This document shows, piece after piece, positions 1-9,455 of a stretch of 64,000 bases of DNA. The number at the start of each line of letters is the position of its first letter. Position 1 is the stretch's first letter. The notes under the pieces were generated by a model, which was not told where the DNA came from, ran no database searches, and worked only from the letters and a program-made list of their open reading frames with translations. Source of the DNA: CAZGAH01 sp964523295. GTDB lineage: Bacteria > Desulfobacterota > Desulfovibrionia > Desulfovibrionales > Desulfovibrionaceae. Made by a program: the position numbers and the translations under genes. The stretch spans positions 102,027 through 166,026 of the forward strand of contig CAZGAH010000001.1 in assembly GCA_964523295.1 (NCBI GenBank), in the 5' to 3' direction.

Positions 1-282
1 CTCGTTCTGGCCCGGGCTATGGATTTCGTAGAGCGCGTAGCGTTCCTTGCGTATCCAGGCCACGCGGTGCCCGGTGTCGAATTCCAGCTCCACGCGCGCC
101 TGGGCCGCGCCGTGCCGGATGTAGTACCTGGGGATCGGATTCGTGGCCAGGCAGCGCAATGCCTCGACCACGGCGGACTTGCCCGTATTGTTCGCGCCCA
201 TGAGCACGGTGACGCCGGGACCGAACTCCAGCTCGGTCCGGCCATGGGCCATGAAGTTTTCCAGCAGCAGGCGTTTGAGCAT
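1..282 (-). CDS. AAA ATPase (SMC/RecF/Rad50-like), N-terminal fragment
   Basis: The gene reads leftward from an ATG at 282 and leaves the window after 94 codons, so only the N-terminus is seen. It opens with MLKRLLLENFMAHG, the typical first beta strand of SMC/RecF-type ATPases. A Walker A motif GANNTGKSA follows at residues 29-37 and then a strand rich in charged residues. Family members with this opening (RecF, SbcC, Rad50, OLD nucleases) bind ATP and act in DNA repair or defence. The part that would separate them (coiled coil, TOPRIM, signature motif) lies outside the window. The ATPase class is well supported; the specific function is not. Confidence 0.75.
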   Translation of the reverse strand, partial: MLKRLLLENFMAHGRTELEFGPGVTVLMGANNTGKSAVVEALRCLATNPIPRYYIRHGAAQARVELEFDTGHRVAWIRKERYALYEIHSPGQNE

Positions 283-322
283 TGTTTCGTGGTAGCGTAG
301 TGTATCGGAAAATACGTAGCGC

Positions 323-1135
323 TCAGGCATCGGTTGCGTGGCAACCGGACGCCCCGGCATTGCACGCCAAAAAGGGACAAAAGGCAAGCGCTTGTTCGGT
401 GAGACGGGTAGCCGGGCCGCGGCCTTCGTAGAGCACGAGCGGCGCCTCGCAACTCAGGCCGGGTTTGCCGTTGCGGCGCGCCTCGATCAGCGCAAGCGGC
501 GCCGGCGCGTCGCGTCTGCTGTATACGGGCACGAGGCGTTTGGGCTCCAGGTTGCAATCCGAGAGCCGTTTCAGGGCCTCCGCCAGCCGCGCGGCCGCGA
601 TGACCAGGCAGAACCGGCCGCGGTTTTTCAGCAGGTAAGCGGCCGCCTGGAAAAAATCGGCCAGTTCGCCATTGGTTTCGAACAAGGCCGTGCAGCGCTC
701 GGCCGAGGGCGACAGGCGCCCCTGGCCAAGGCGCCGATAGGGCGGGTTGCAGATTGCGAGATCGAATTCCCCGGCCGGAAGCTGCGGCTCGCTGCGCACG
801 GCGCGTACGTCTGCCACGAGGGAAAGAATCCTGTCGGCAAAACCCAGGCGGCAGGCATTCTGCTGCGCGGCGTCAGCCATGGCCGGGTCAACATCCACGG
901 CCACGGCCCTCGGGAGCATGTCCGGGGCCCCAGGCCGGGCCAGGAGCACGGCCAGACCCGCAACGCCGCAGCCCGCGCCCAGATCGACCATGTTCCCTGC
1001 CGCTCGTCCGGCGGCAAAGGAGCCCAGGAGCAGGGCGTCGATGGAAAAGCGGAACCGGCGTTCGGGCTGGAACAGGCCGCGGGGAAAGGCCTCCCGGGTC
1101 GCGGCGTGTTGCTCGTCGGGCGGCGTTGTGGTCAT
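323..1135 (-). CDS. tRNA1(Val) (adenine(37)-N6)-methyltransferase-like protein
   Basis: A 270-residue class I SAM methyltransferase of the small-methyltransferase (MTS/TrmN6, YfiC) type. The SAM-binding loop DLGAGCGVAG is at residues 51-60 and the catalytic NPPY motif at 130-133, which is typical of N6-adenine methyltransferases. The start FPRGLFQPERRFRFSIDALLLG matches the family N-terminus, where a Q-P-x-x-x-F-R-x-S-x-D element precedes the SAM loop. Known members methylate A37 of tRNA1(Val) in the cytoplasm. The substrate here is inferred from overall resemblance, and another RNA or small molecule is possible. The ATPase fragment lies 40 nt downstream on the same strand, so they may be cotranscribed. 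Confidence 0.75.
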   Translation of the reverse strand: MTTTPPDEQHAATREAFPRGLFQPERRFRFSIDALLLGSFAAGRAAGNMVDLGAGCGVAGLAVLLARPGAPDMLPRAVAVDVDPAMADAAQQNACRLGFADRILSLVADVRAVRSEPQLPAGEFDLAICNPPYRRLGQGRLSPSAERCTALFETNGELADFFQAAAYLLKNRGRFCLVIAAARLAEALKRLSDCNLEPKRLVPVYSRRDAPAPLALIEARRNGKPGLSCEAPLVLYEGRGPATRLTEQALAFCPFLACNAGASGCHATDA

Positions 1136-1150
1136 GGTCTGTCCGGTGCG

Positions 1151-1360
1151 TTATGGTGACGCATGAGCAGCGAGGTCGACCTCGTCGGGTTGCAGGTCCG
1201 ATGCGCCGACGAGCTGCCAGGACATGGCGGTTGTCTTGACGAAGGTAAAGTCAAGCGGTGAGAGCCCGTTCATGTATTGCACCACGAGGTCTCCGTTTGC
1301 CACGTTGCGCCAGAGCAGATCGCATTTGCCGTCACGATGTTTTTGAAGCGGTATAAACAC
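1151..1360 (-). pseudogene. Remnant of an FG-GAP/VCBS-like repeat protein
   Basis: About 65 residues on the reverse strand, ending at a TAA, resemble one FG-GAP-type repeat: DLLWRNVANGDLVVQYMNG followed by SWQLVGASDL. In intact proteins this unit recurs many times in a beta-propeller, usually on a secreted protein. Only one degenerate unit remains. Its upstream side runs into a G-rich tract and a frame without recognisable sequence, and no start with a ribosome-binding site is visible. I read it as the 3' end of a decayed surface-protein gene. Confidence 0.5.
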
Positions 1361-1422
1361 GTGGTGGGGGGGGAAGCTTCGGATCGCTCCGGGGCTTGGA
1401 AAGCGCGAGCGCAAGCAGGAGC

Positions 1423-1668
1423 TTAGAGCAGTTTGACGAGCGTGGCCACAACGGCGGCCTGAGCCACGAGCATCCTGGCTATCCACTTGACAAGGTCGCT
1501 TTTGGTTTCGGCGGCGGTCAGCGCAATCTTGGCTTCGAGATGCGTTTCCATCTCCTTCATGTCTCTCCGTAAGAACTCAATATCCATTTTTGTGGAAAGG
1601 CTGTTGTCCACGATGTCCTTGACGGCCCTGGCGTGTGCCTTGGCCTGTTCCTCGGGCACGTTCGGCAA
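1423..1668 (-). CDS. Small coiled-coil protein with C-terminal membrane anchor (DUF1640-like)
   Basis: An 81-residue protein with a helical, charged N-terminal two thirds (KMDIEFLRRDMKEMETHLEAK) predicted to form a coiled coil. A single hydrophobic C-terminal helix (ARMLVAQAAVVATLVKLL) follows. This layout matches small DUF1640/CCDC90-like bacterial proteins, whose function is unsettled. The frame opens at a TTG at 1668, four nucleotides after the carB stop. A GTG at 1659 and an internal ATG (MDIEF) are alternatives, and none has a strong Shine-Dalgarno sequence. It may be translated by coupling to carB. Confidence 0.6.
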   Translation of the reverse strand: MPNVPEEQAKAHARAVKDIVDNSLSTKMDIEFLRRDMKEMETHLEAKIALTAAETKSDLVKWIARMLVAQAAVVATLVKLL

Positions 1669-1672
1669 TGGC

Positions 1673-4909
<3,237 letters not shown>

Positions 4910-5263
4910 GTTGGAAGCGGGGTTGAGGGTGTATCGGAAGCGCCGGAGCGTCGCGCGCGCATCGCGCCGACGCAACCCATACCCTTGCTTGGGGGAAGAA
5001 GCAAGAGGCGTTCCACACGCAGTCGCCTCGGGCTGGGGATCTGAAGGAAAACAATCGATCCAGCGCTGGCCCTCTCCGGGCGACAGGCGATCCGGCCAGG
5101 CCTCCGGGCTGGGGATGATTTTGATAACACAACAATCCCCCGCCTGAACCTCCACGCCTTCTCAGTGGCGTTTTCACGATCAAGATACGCTGCCCTGGTT
5201 CAGCCCCGTAGTCTGGACTCTTTTGTACGGCTGTGTTACATTGTGTCTCACAGGAGGTGTTTC
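4910..5263. other. Intergenic region between carB and the toxin-antitoxin pair
   Basis: A divergent intergenic stretch holding the upstream region of carB (leftward) and of the antitoxin (rightward). The carB reading frame stays open through much of it, but the extra residues do not resemble carB family sequence. A GC-rich imperfect hairpin (GCGTCG to CGACGC) sits within about 80 nt of the carB start. No uORF, riboswitch or PurR-like site was recognised. Confidence 0.5.
5242..5252 (+). promoter_or_regulatory. Candidate antitoxin autoregulatory operator
   Basis: TGTG-TCT-CACA is a perfect 4+3+4 inverted repeat directly upstream of, and touching, the AGGAGG ribosome-binding site of the antitoxin. 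RHH antitoxins usually repress their own promoter through short palindromes at this place. The site is short, so chance occurrence is possible. Confidence 0.3.
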
Positions 5264-5506
5264 ATGCAATCACACGTCAGCACTCGGTTCGACGCCGAAA
5301 CCCTGACCCGGCTTGATGAAGTCGTAGAGGCATTGGGGCGCACCCGTTCCAGCATCATCAAAGAGGCGGTGGCGCACTATCTTGAGTACCTGACGTGGTA
5401 TTCGGCGGAAGTGCGTAAGGGGATCGACGCCGCCGATGCGGGCCATGTTCAATCTCATGCCAGCGTTGGCAATCTTTTAAAGGACGCAGGCGTTGCTCTC
5501 GATTAA
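5264..5506 (+). CDS. Ribbon-helix-helix (CopG/ParD-like) antitoxin
   Basis: An 80-residue protein whose first half is a ribbon-helix-helix DNA-binding fold: the strand HVSTRFDAETLTRLDEV, then helices EALGRTRSSIIKEAV. The C-terminal half would wrap the toxin. The ATG at 5264 follows an ideal AGGAGG seven nucleotides upstream and is preferred over an upstream in-frame start with no SD. The gene overlaps the toxin gene by 14 nt, the normal order (antitoxin first) and coupling of type II modules. Family knowledge predicts that it neutralises the toxin and represses the operon. Confidence 0.85.
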   Translation: MQSHVSTRFDAETLTRLDEVVEALGRTRSSIIKEAVAHYLEYLTWYSAEVRKGIDAADAGHVQSHASVGNLLKDAGVALD

Positions 5507-5783
5507 TTGGGCGCAACCGGCCGTAAATGACCTGATTGAAGTGTTGGTCTACTTTGAAAAGAAGCACGAAGGCGATGTCGGCAAGGATATTGTGGCTCAG
5601 ATATACAGGTCTGCAGAAATATTGACTTCGTTTCCTCATGCAGGTCGTAAAGGACTGGTTCCGGGAATACGCGAATTGGTGAATCCACATCTGCCGTATT
5701 TCCTGGTGTATCGTATTGCGGACGATAGTGTGGATGTGCTCCGGGTCATGCACACGTCGAAGTTGTGGACAGGCGAAGGATAG
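5493..5783 (+). CDS. RelE/ParE-family toxin
   Basis: A 96-residue protein with the RelE/ParE layout: the helix WAQPAVNDLIEVLVYF, then the strands FPHAGRKGLVPGIRELV, YFLVYRIADDSVDVLRVMHTSK. The GIREL and YFLVYRI strands and the C-terminal H-x-S-K are typical of ParE-type gyrase poisons and related RelE mRNA interferases. Sequence alone does not decide between them. Translation probably starts at the TTG at 5493, inside the antitoxin 3' end, which gives tight coupling. Expected role: growth arrest when the antitoxin is lost, as in plasmid or locus stabilisation or stress response. Confidence 0.85.
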   Translation: MLSINWAQPAVNDLIEVLVYFEKKHEGDVGKDIVAQIYRSAEILTSFPHAGRKGLVPGIRELVNPHLPYFLVYRIADDSVDVLRVMHTSKLWTGEG

Positions 5784-5818
5784 CACCGTTCCCGATCTTA
5801 CCGAGCACATTTTTGGGT

Positions 5819-5879
5819 AGAGATCGACTTCTTCCGTAATTCCAAGCTGTTATCATCATCGATCTCTCGTTAACAGCTT
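5819..5879. other. Two interleaved perfect 9-bp inverted repeats (possible pseudoknot)
   Basis: AGAGATCGA (5819-5827) is the exact reverse complement of TCGATCTCT (5859-5867). AAGCTGTTA (5844-5852) is the exact reverse complement of TAACAGCTT (5871-5879). The arms alternate A-B-A'-B', the layout of an H-type pseudoknot with connecting loops of 16, 6 and 3 nt. Alternatively the two hairpins are mutually exclusive. The element starts 36 nt after the toxin stop, in otherwise gene-free sequence (5784-6071). It has no terminal U-run, so it is not a standard terminator. Confidence 0.5.
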
Positions 5880-6021
5880 TACCATTCATACGATTGAACG
5901 AATTCTTTGTCGACATTCAATGTAAATCTGTCCATGAGTATCAGGACTTCTCATGAACGGCGAGATACCTGAAGCGAAGCGGATCAAGGGAGGAATGCGG
6001 CCTGGGCCTTCCCGGCCCGGC

Positions 6022-6056
6022 CCGACGGCGCCTTACGGTACGTACGGCGCCGTCGG
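6022..6056 (-). terminator. Strong GC hairpin at the end of the leftward Usp/exporter operon
   Basis: CCGACGGCGCC (6022-6032) and GGCGCCGTCGG (6046-6056) form a perfect 11-bp stem with a 13-nt loop, 15 nt beyond the stop of the last gene of the leftward operon. No U-run follows on that strand, so it may be a transcript-stabilising or Rho-assisted end. Confidence 0.55.
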
Positions 6057-6071
6057 TCACGAGGTTTTGCA

Positions 6072-6353
6072 TCATCGGGGAACGGATGCCAGCTCCGGGC
6101 GCTGGCGGCGAGGGGGTTGCCTGGGTTTGTTGCGCTTCCGGTTCGTGTTCGTTCCGGCCGGATCGGGGCCGTACAAGTCGCGCAGACGGAAGAAGGCGTA
6201 GACGTCGGCACGCTGTCCGGGCCGGATGCCGGAGGATTTGGATTTGAGGCCGAGACGCCTGCCTATGCCCTTGACGCCGGCGGCGAGACGTTCGCCTAAT
6301 TCCATGGCGGCGATGAAACCAAGACCGATCGCGAACAGGGTCGTGCTTTCCAT
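6072..6353 (-). CDS. Small hypothetical protein
   Basis: A 93-residue protein of unknown function. The ATG at 6353 is preceded by an ideal AAGGAGG, so expression is likely. The first 20 residues (MESTTLFAIGLGFIAAMELG) form a weakly hydrophobic helix that could be a membrane anchor or uncleaved signal. The rest is basic and Pro/Arg/Asn-rich (RKRNKPRQPPRRQRP) and probably disordered. It is the last gene of the leftward run after the tandem Usp gene (26 nt away). No homologous family was recognised. Confidence 0.65.
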   Translation of the reverse strand: MESTTLFAIGLGFIAAMELGERLAAGVKGIGRRLGLKSKSSGIRPGQRADVYAFFRLRDLYGPDPAGTNTNRKRNKPRQPPRRQRPELASVPR

Positions 6354-6379
6354 TGGAAACCTCCTTGCCTGATGGTGAC

Positions 6380-7249
6380 TTATCCGCTGGCGAACACCGC
6401 ATTTTTGGCGATGAGTACGCAATGACGGCGCGTTGCCAGTATTTTTTCCACTACCGAGCCCATCAGCAGTCTGACCAGCCCCGTCTTTCCCAGCCAACCC
6501 ATGACGATCAGGCCGGCCTGGATACGCCGGGCCGCGGTTGCTATGGTCGTGGCCGGATCGCCGTGTTCCACCAGGAACGTGGCCTCCACGCCGGCCTCTT
6601 CGCAGCATACTTTCACATCGTGGAGCAATGCCCTCGCCTTGGCGAAGAGTTTGTTGGTCATGCCGCCGCTCATGGCAGCGTATTCGACGGGAACGTCGAT
6701 GACTTTGAGCACCGTGAGACTGGCATTATTGGTCCGGGCCAGGGCCAGGGCTCTTTCGACAGCTACCTGGCTGAAGGGTGAGCCGTCGTAGGCGAGCAGG
6801 ATGGTCTCCAGACCAAGGCTCGTGTTCTGGGGCACGATGAGCACGTCGGCCGGGCTGTAGCCGATGACGCGGCCGGCCATGCCCGTGGTATAGGCGCCCT
6901 CGAACAGCTGCCTGGAACCCAATCCCTGGACGATCAGGTCGTAGTCATTGGCGAGCGCAGCGTCGGCAATACCTTCGTGGAGTTGGCCGCTGACGCGCAG
7001 TATTTCAATGGGACGCTCCGATCTTGTGGCCAGGGCCTCGGCATCGCCCAGAGCCTTGACGTAGGGAGCATCGAGCTTGGCAGCGATATCGGAAACGCCC
7101 ACCAGCCTGAGATCGCCATTGTAGGAAGGCGTCACCGAGATCGCTCCCAACGCAGTCGCCTGATCCGTAACCCGGACAACCTGCTCCAGGGCGTTCAGTC
7201 CGGCGGGCGTTCCGTCGATCACGGAGAGTATTCGTTTATGACTCAACAT
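6380..7249 (-). CDS. Tandem-domain universal stress protein
   Basis: A 289-residue cytoplasmic protein with two Usp folds. The first covers residues 1-145 (KRILSVIDGTPAGLNAL, DYDLIVQG) and the second about 147-289 (ETILLAYDGSPFSQVAVERAL). The second carries the ATP-binding loop G-W-L-GKTGLVRLLMGSV; the first has a less regular loop (GLGSRQLFEG). The start MLSHKRIL at 7249 overlaps the end of the TauE gene by 14 nt, so translation is coupled. Usp proteins bind ATP and modulate stress tolerance. Placement with a sulfite/sulfonate-type exporter suggests a regulatory or protective role linked to that transporter, which is an inference. Confidence 0.88.
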   Translation of the reverse strand: MLSHKRILSVIDGTPAGLNALEQVVRVTDQATALGAISVTPSYNGDLRLVGVSDIAAKLDAPYVKALGDAEALATRSERPIEILRVSGQLHEGIADAALANDYDLIVQGLGSRQLFEGAYTTGMAGRVIGYSPADVLIVPQNTSLGLETILLAYDGSPFSQVAVERALALARTNNASLTVLKVIDVPVEYAAMSGGMTNKLFAKARALLHDVKVCCEEAGVEATFLVEHGDPATTIATAARRIQAGLIVMGWLGKTGLVRLLMGSVVEKILATRRHCVLIAKNAVFASG

Positions 7250-8309
7250 AGTCTGCCTGTGTGGCCTGCTCGGCCAGGGCCTGGCGCCGCGATTTGAAGG
7301 TGTTCCAGAGAATAATGACCGCCCCGACGAGCAGGGCCAGACACATGGACACAAAGCTCACGCGGCTCAGGATGTCGACAGTGGTTTGGGAAAGCTCCAT
7401 CAGGCCAAGCTTTGTCAGATAACCAGGCACTGCCAGGGCCCGGCTGACCGCAACCATGAGCATGATGACGCCCATGACCAGTTTGATGACGTTTTCCTTG
7501 ACATACGTGGTGCCGATTGCGCCCAATTGTACGCCCAGCAGCGAGCCACCCAGGATGATGAGCACCAGGCGGATGTCGATCATGCCGTGAATCGCCCAGT
7601 TGACCGAGCCGGCAAATCCCATGACAAAGGCGATGACCAGTTCCGTTGCCGAAGCGACCAGCCCGGAGACGCCGAGCACGTACATCATGCCCGGGACACC
7701 GATAAAACCGCCGACCGCTATCGTCGCCGCCAGCATGCCCGTGGCCAGACCGACCGGGATGGTGATCCAGGCGGATATCCGGATGCCCGCGGTCTTGAAG
7801 GTCATCATGGGCCAAAGCTCGATACGCTGCATACGCTGCGCCAGCCAGCCCGAACTCTCCGCCCCGTCGGTCGCGCGGCCCTTCATCGCGTCGCGGAATA
7901 CGAAGCTGCCCACGATCAGCAGCACTGCGACAAAAGAGAGCGAAACGTACAGATCGGAACCCGCCTCGCCGAAGGTTTCCAGAATCCAGCGCTGCAGACG
8001 AATGCCCAGTTGAACGCCCACTCCGGCGGAGACGGACATGACAATGCCCAGTTTGAGGTCGACCTGCCCATAGCGAAAGCGTTTGTATGCGCCGACCATG
8101 GCCTTGGGAAATTTGTGGCACATGTTGCTGGCCACGGCGATGACGCCGGGCACGCCAAGACTCATCATGCCCGGGGTAAGTACAAAGGCGCCGCCGGAGC
8201 CGATGAATCCGCTCACAAGCCCGCCGATGAACCCGACGATAAACAGGAAAATGACGTTCATCGCGGTCAGGTCGATGAAGGAAAGGGCCGAGGAAACCAT
8301 GTCAGTCAT
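7236..8309 (-). CDS. TauE/SafE family sulfite/organosulfur exporter-like membrane protein
   Basis: A 357-residue polytopic inner-membrane protein of the TauE/SafE family (usual core about 250-300). It begins with the glycine-rich helix MNVIFLFIVGFIGGLVSGFIGSGGAF, and a second family repeat, IPVGLATGMLAATIAVGGFIGVPG, lies near residue 180. A cytoplasmic insert around residues 140-165 lengthens it. Relatives export sulfite, sulfoacetate or other small anions. In a sulfate reducer, disposal or uptake of a sulfur oxyanion is a reasonable guess. The start at 8309 has a GGAGG nine nucleotides upstream. It is the second gene of a four-gene leftward operon. Confidence 0.85.
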   Translation of the reverse strand: MTDMVSSALSFIDLTAMNVIFLFIVGFIGGLVSGFIGSGGAFVLTPGMMSLGVPGVIAVASNMCHKFPKAMVGAYKRFRYGQVDLKLGIVMSVSAGVGVQLGIRLQRWILETFGEAGSDLYVSLSFVAVLLIVGSFVFRDAMKGRATDGAESSGWLAQRMQRIELWPMMTFKTAGIRISAWITIPVGLATGMLAATIAVGGFIGVPGMMYVLGVSGLVASATELVIAFVMGFAGSVNWAIHGMIDIRLVLIILGGSLLGVQLGAIGTTYVKENVIKLVMGVIMLMVAVSRALAVPGYLTKLGLMELSQTTVDILSRVSFVSMCLALLVGAVIILWNTFKSRRQALAEQATQADYVES

Positions 8310-8344
8310 AGCAATATCCTCCCTGGGGTGCTGGGGTTGTACGA

Positions 8345-8659
8345 TCAGGTCGTAAGCGTGGGCCGGGGCCGGGTATCCTTGCGCGTCGTCGGGGTCTTGC
8401 TCTTCCGGGGCTGCTGCGTCTTGTGGTGGGCTTCGATGCCCAGGAGCGCCCAGAAATTATGGGCAAAGGCGCTATAAACGAATGAAAAAAGAAAGGCAGT
8501 GAGGATAGGTAAAGTTGCGTATAGGCCACCTTTGGTAAATGTGCTGGTTACCAGTCCTTCATTGGCAAAAAGCCCGGCATAGATTGCTGCTGCACCCGTC
8601 AGGGCAACAACCATCTTGCCGGCGCAGGATTTCTTGCTCGCTTGCGTTCCCGTAGCCAT
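8345..8659 (-). other. Possible internally initiated 104-aa membrane protein
   Basis: An ATG at 8659 is preceded by GCAAGGAGAAGAACA, an AGGAG at ideal spacing. Starting there gives a compact 104-residue protein with two transmembrane helices and a basic tail, 35 nt before the TauE gene. It is probably a small partner of the exporter. It is in frame with the longer fusion; whether both forms exist cannot be told from sequence. Confidence 0.5.
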
Positions 8660-9151
8660 TGTTCTTCTCCTTGCTGTTAGATGTTTCAGGAAACTCAGCC
8701 TCATTCCTCCGGGCCGACTTCCCCGGGCCAGCATCTCCGTCAGCCAGGGCAGAAGTCCCCGTTCGAAACAGTAGACCGGGACGGACACATCCAGCGGAGG
8801 AGCGCCGGCGCCGGCAGGTACTTCCTGCAAGACAAATTCAACACGACGCGCATGATGCTGGAATGCATCCACGGCCGCGCCGATCGGGCCGGACGTGGCC
8901 AGATACTCGAACCGCACTCCCCGGCGGTTCAGCCGCTTCGTTATCGCACTGGCGTTACTGCGCGCCTTCTCGGCAAAGGACTTGCCGGCGCCGAACAGGC
9001 TGCCCTGGCTTGCCCCCCGCTCACGCGACTGCACGTAAAGCCCCACAAGCTCGTACTCCAGGAGTTCAGCCAGCCTGGCGCTATACCGGACAGTCCGCCA
9101 CGCGATCCGAGGGCGCTCGGTCACCAGAAGGATCTTTTTCCTCTCGCTCAT
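8345..9151 (-). CDS. Usp-like domain fused in frame to a two-helix membrane domain
   Basis: A 268-residue open frame. Residues 1-150 look like a divergent Usp domain (SERKKILLVTERPRIAWRTVRY, the YELVGLYVQSRE strand) without a clear ATP loop. From about residue 165 it becomes a separate-looking small membrane protein (MATGTQASKKSCAG, then two hydrophobic helices, AALTG-type and LYATLPILTAFLFSFVYSAF), ending in a basic tail. The join has no stop codon but contains a good AGGAG sequence and an ATG. So two products may be made, or a stop has been lost. The start at 9151 (MSERKK) is chosen over a TTG upstream. First gene of the leftward exporter/Usp operon. Confidence 0.7.
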   Translation of the reverse strand: MSERKKILLVTERPRIAWRTVRYSARLAELLEYELVGLYVQSRERGASQGSLFGAGKSFAEKARSNASAITKRLNRRGVRFEYLATSGPIGAAVDAFQHHARRVEFVLQEVPAGAGAPPLDVSVPVYCFERGLLPWLTEMLARGSRPGGMRLSFLKHLTARRRTMATGTQASKKSCAGKMVVALTGAAAIYAGLFANEGLVTSTFTKGGLYATLPILTAFLFSFVYSAFAHNFWALLGIEAHHKTQQPRKSKTPTTRKDTRPRPTLTT

Positions 9152-9249
9152 TGCATCCGCCGGAGATAAGGTTAATGTGTGACCTTCTTTAATCAAGAAG
9201 CGTGCCGCTCGTTGTGATTTGTATAACCATCTGAAATAAAAAAATATTT

Positions 9250-9264
9250 TATCACAGGGTGATA
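9250..9264. promoter_or_regulatory. Candidate operator palindrome TATCAC-N3-GTGATA
   Basis: A perfect 6+3+6 inverted repeat in an A/T-rich setting, about 100 nt upstream of the leftward gene and 190 nt upstream of the Lon-like gene. It is not a CRP (TGTGA-N6-TCACA) or FNR (TTGAT-N4-ATCAA) site. Confidence 0.35.
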
Positions 9265-9369
9265 TTTTCAGACAAAGGCACCTGTTGCATTTCGCATCGC
9301 CATAGGGTATCAGGAATGAAGAGTTGTATATATTTCAGCTGATTGTACCTGCTGCAAAAAAAACGGTTG

Positions 9370-9386
9370 CGTTGCGATTTGCAACG
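9370..9386. promoter_or_regulatory. Candidate operator CGTTGC-N5-GCAACG
   Basis: A perfect 6-bp inverted repeat with a 5-nt spacer, 70 nt before the Lon-like start. An extra GTTGC half-site lies just upstream. The regulator is unknown. Confidence 0.35.
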
Positions 9387-9455
9387 GTCCCCAAGCCCGA
9401 CAGGGTATTTCCGGGGCGCGGGCGCGAGGCACCGAGAGAACCACAAGGAGGCACC

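Larger units (their letters stand above)
9152..9455. other. Divergent intergenic region with two candidate operators
   Basis: AT-rich regulatory space between the leftward Usp-fusion gene and the rightward receiver-Lon gene. It contains two separate inverted repeats, listed individually, and otherwise nothing recognisable. No sigma-54 -24/-12 element with correct GG-N10-GC spacing was found. Confidence 0.5.

Noticed and set aside
5819..5879. Reading the interleaved repeats as an ordinary terminator of the toxin gene
   Set aside because: Stems are not GC-rich, loops are long and no U-run follows.
9275..9295. AGGCACCTGTTGCA as a sigma-54 promoter
   Set aside because: Spacing between GG and GC is 8 nt, not 10, so RNA polymerase-sigma-54 would not recognise it.
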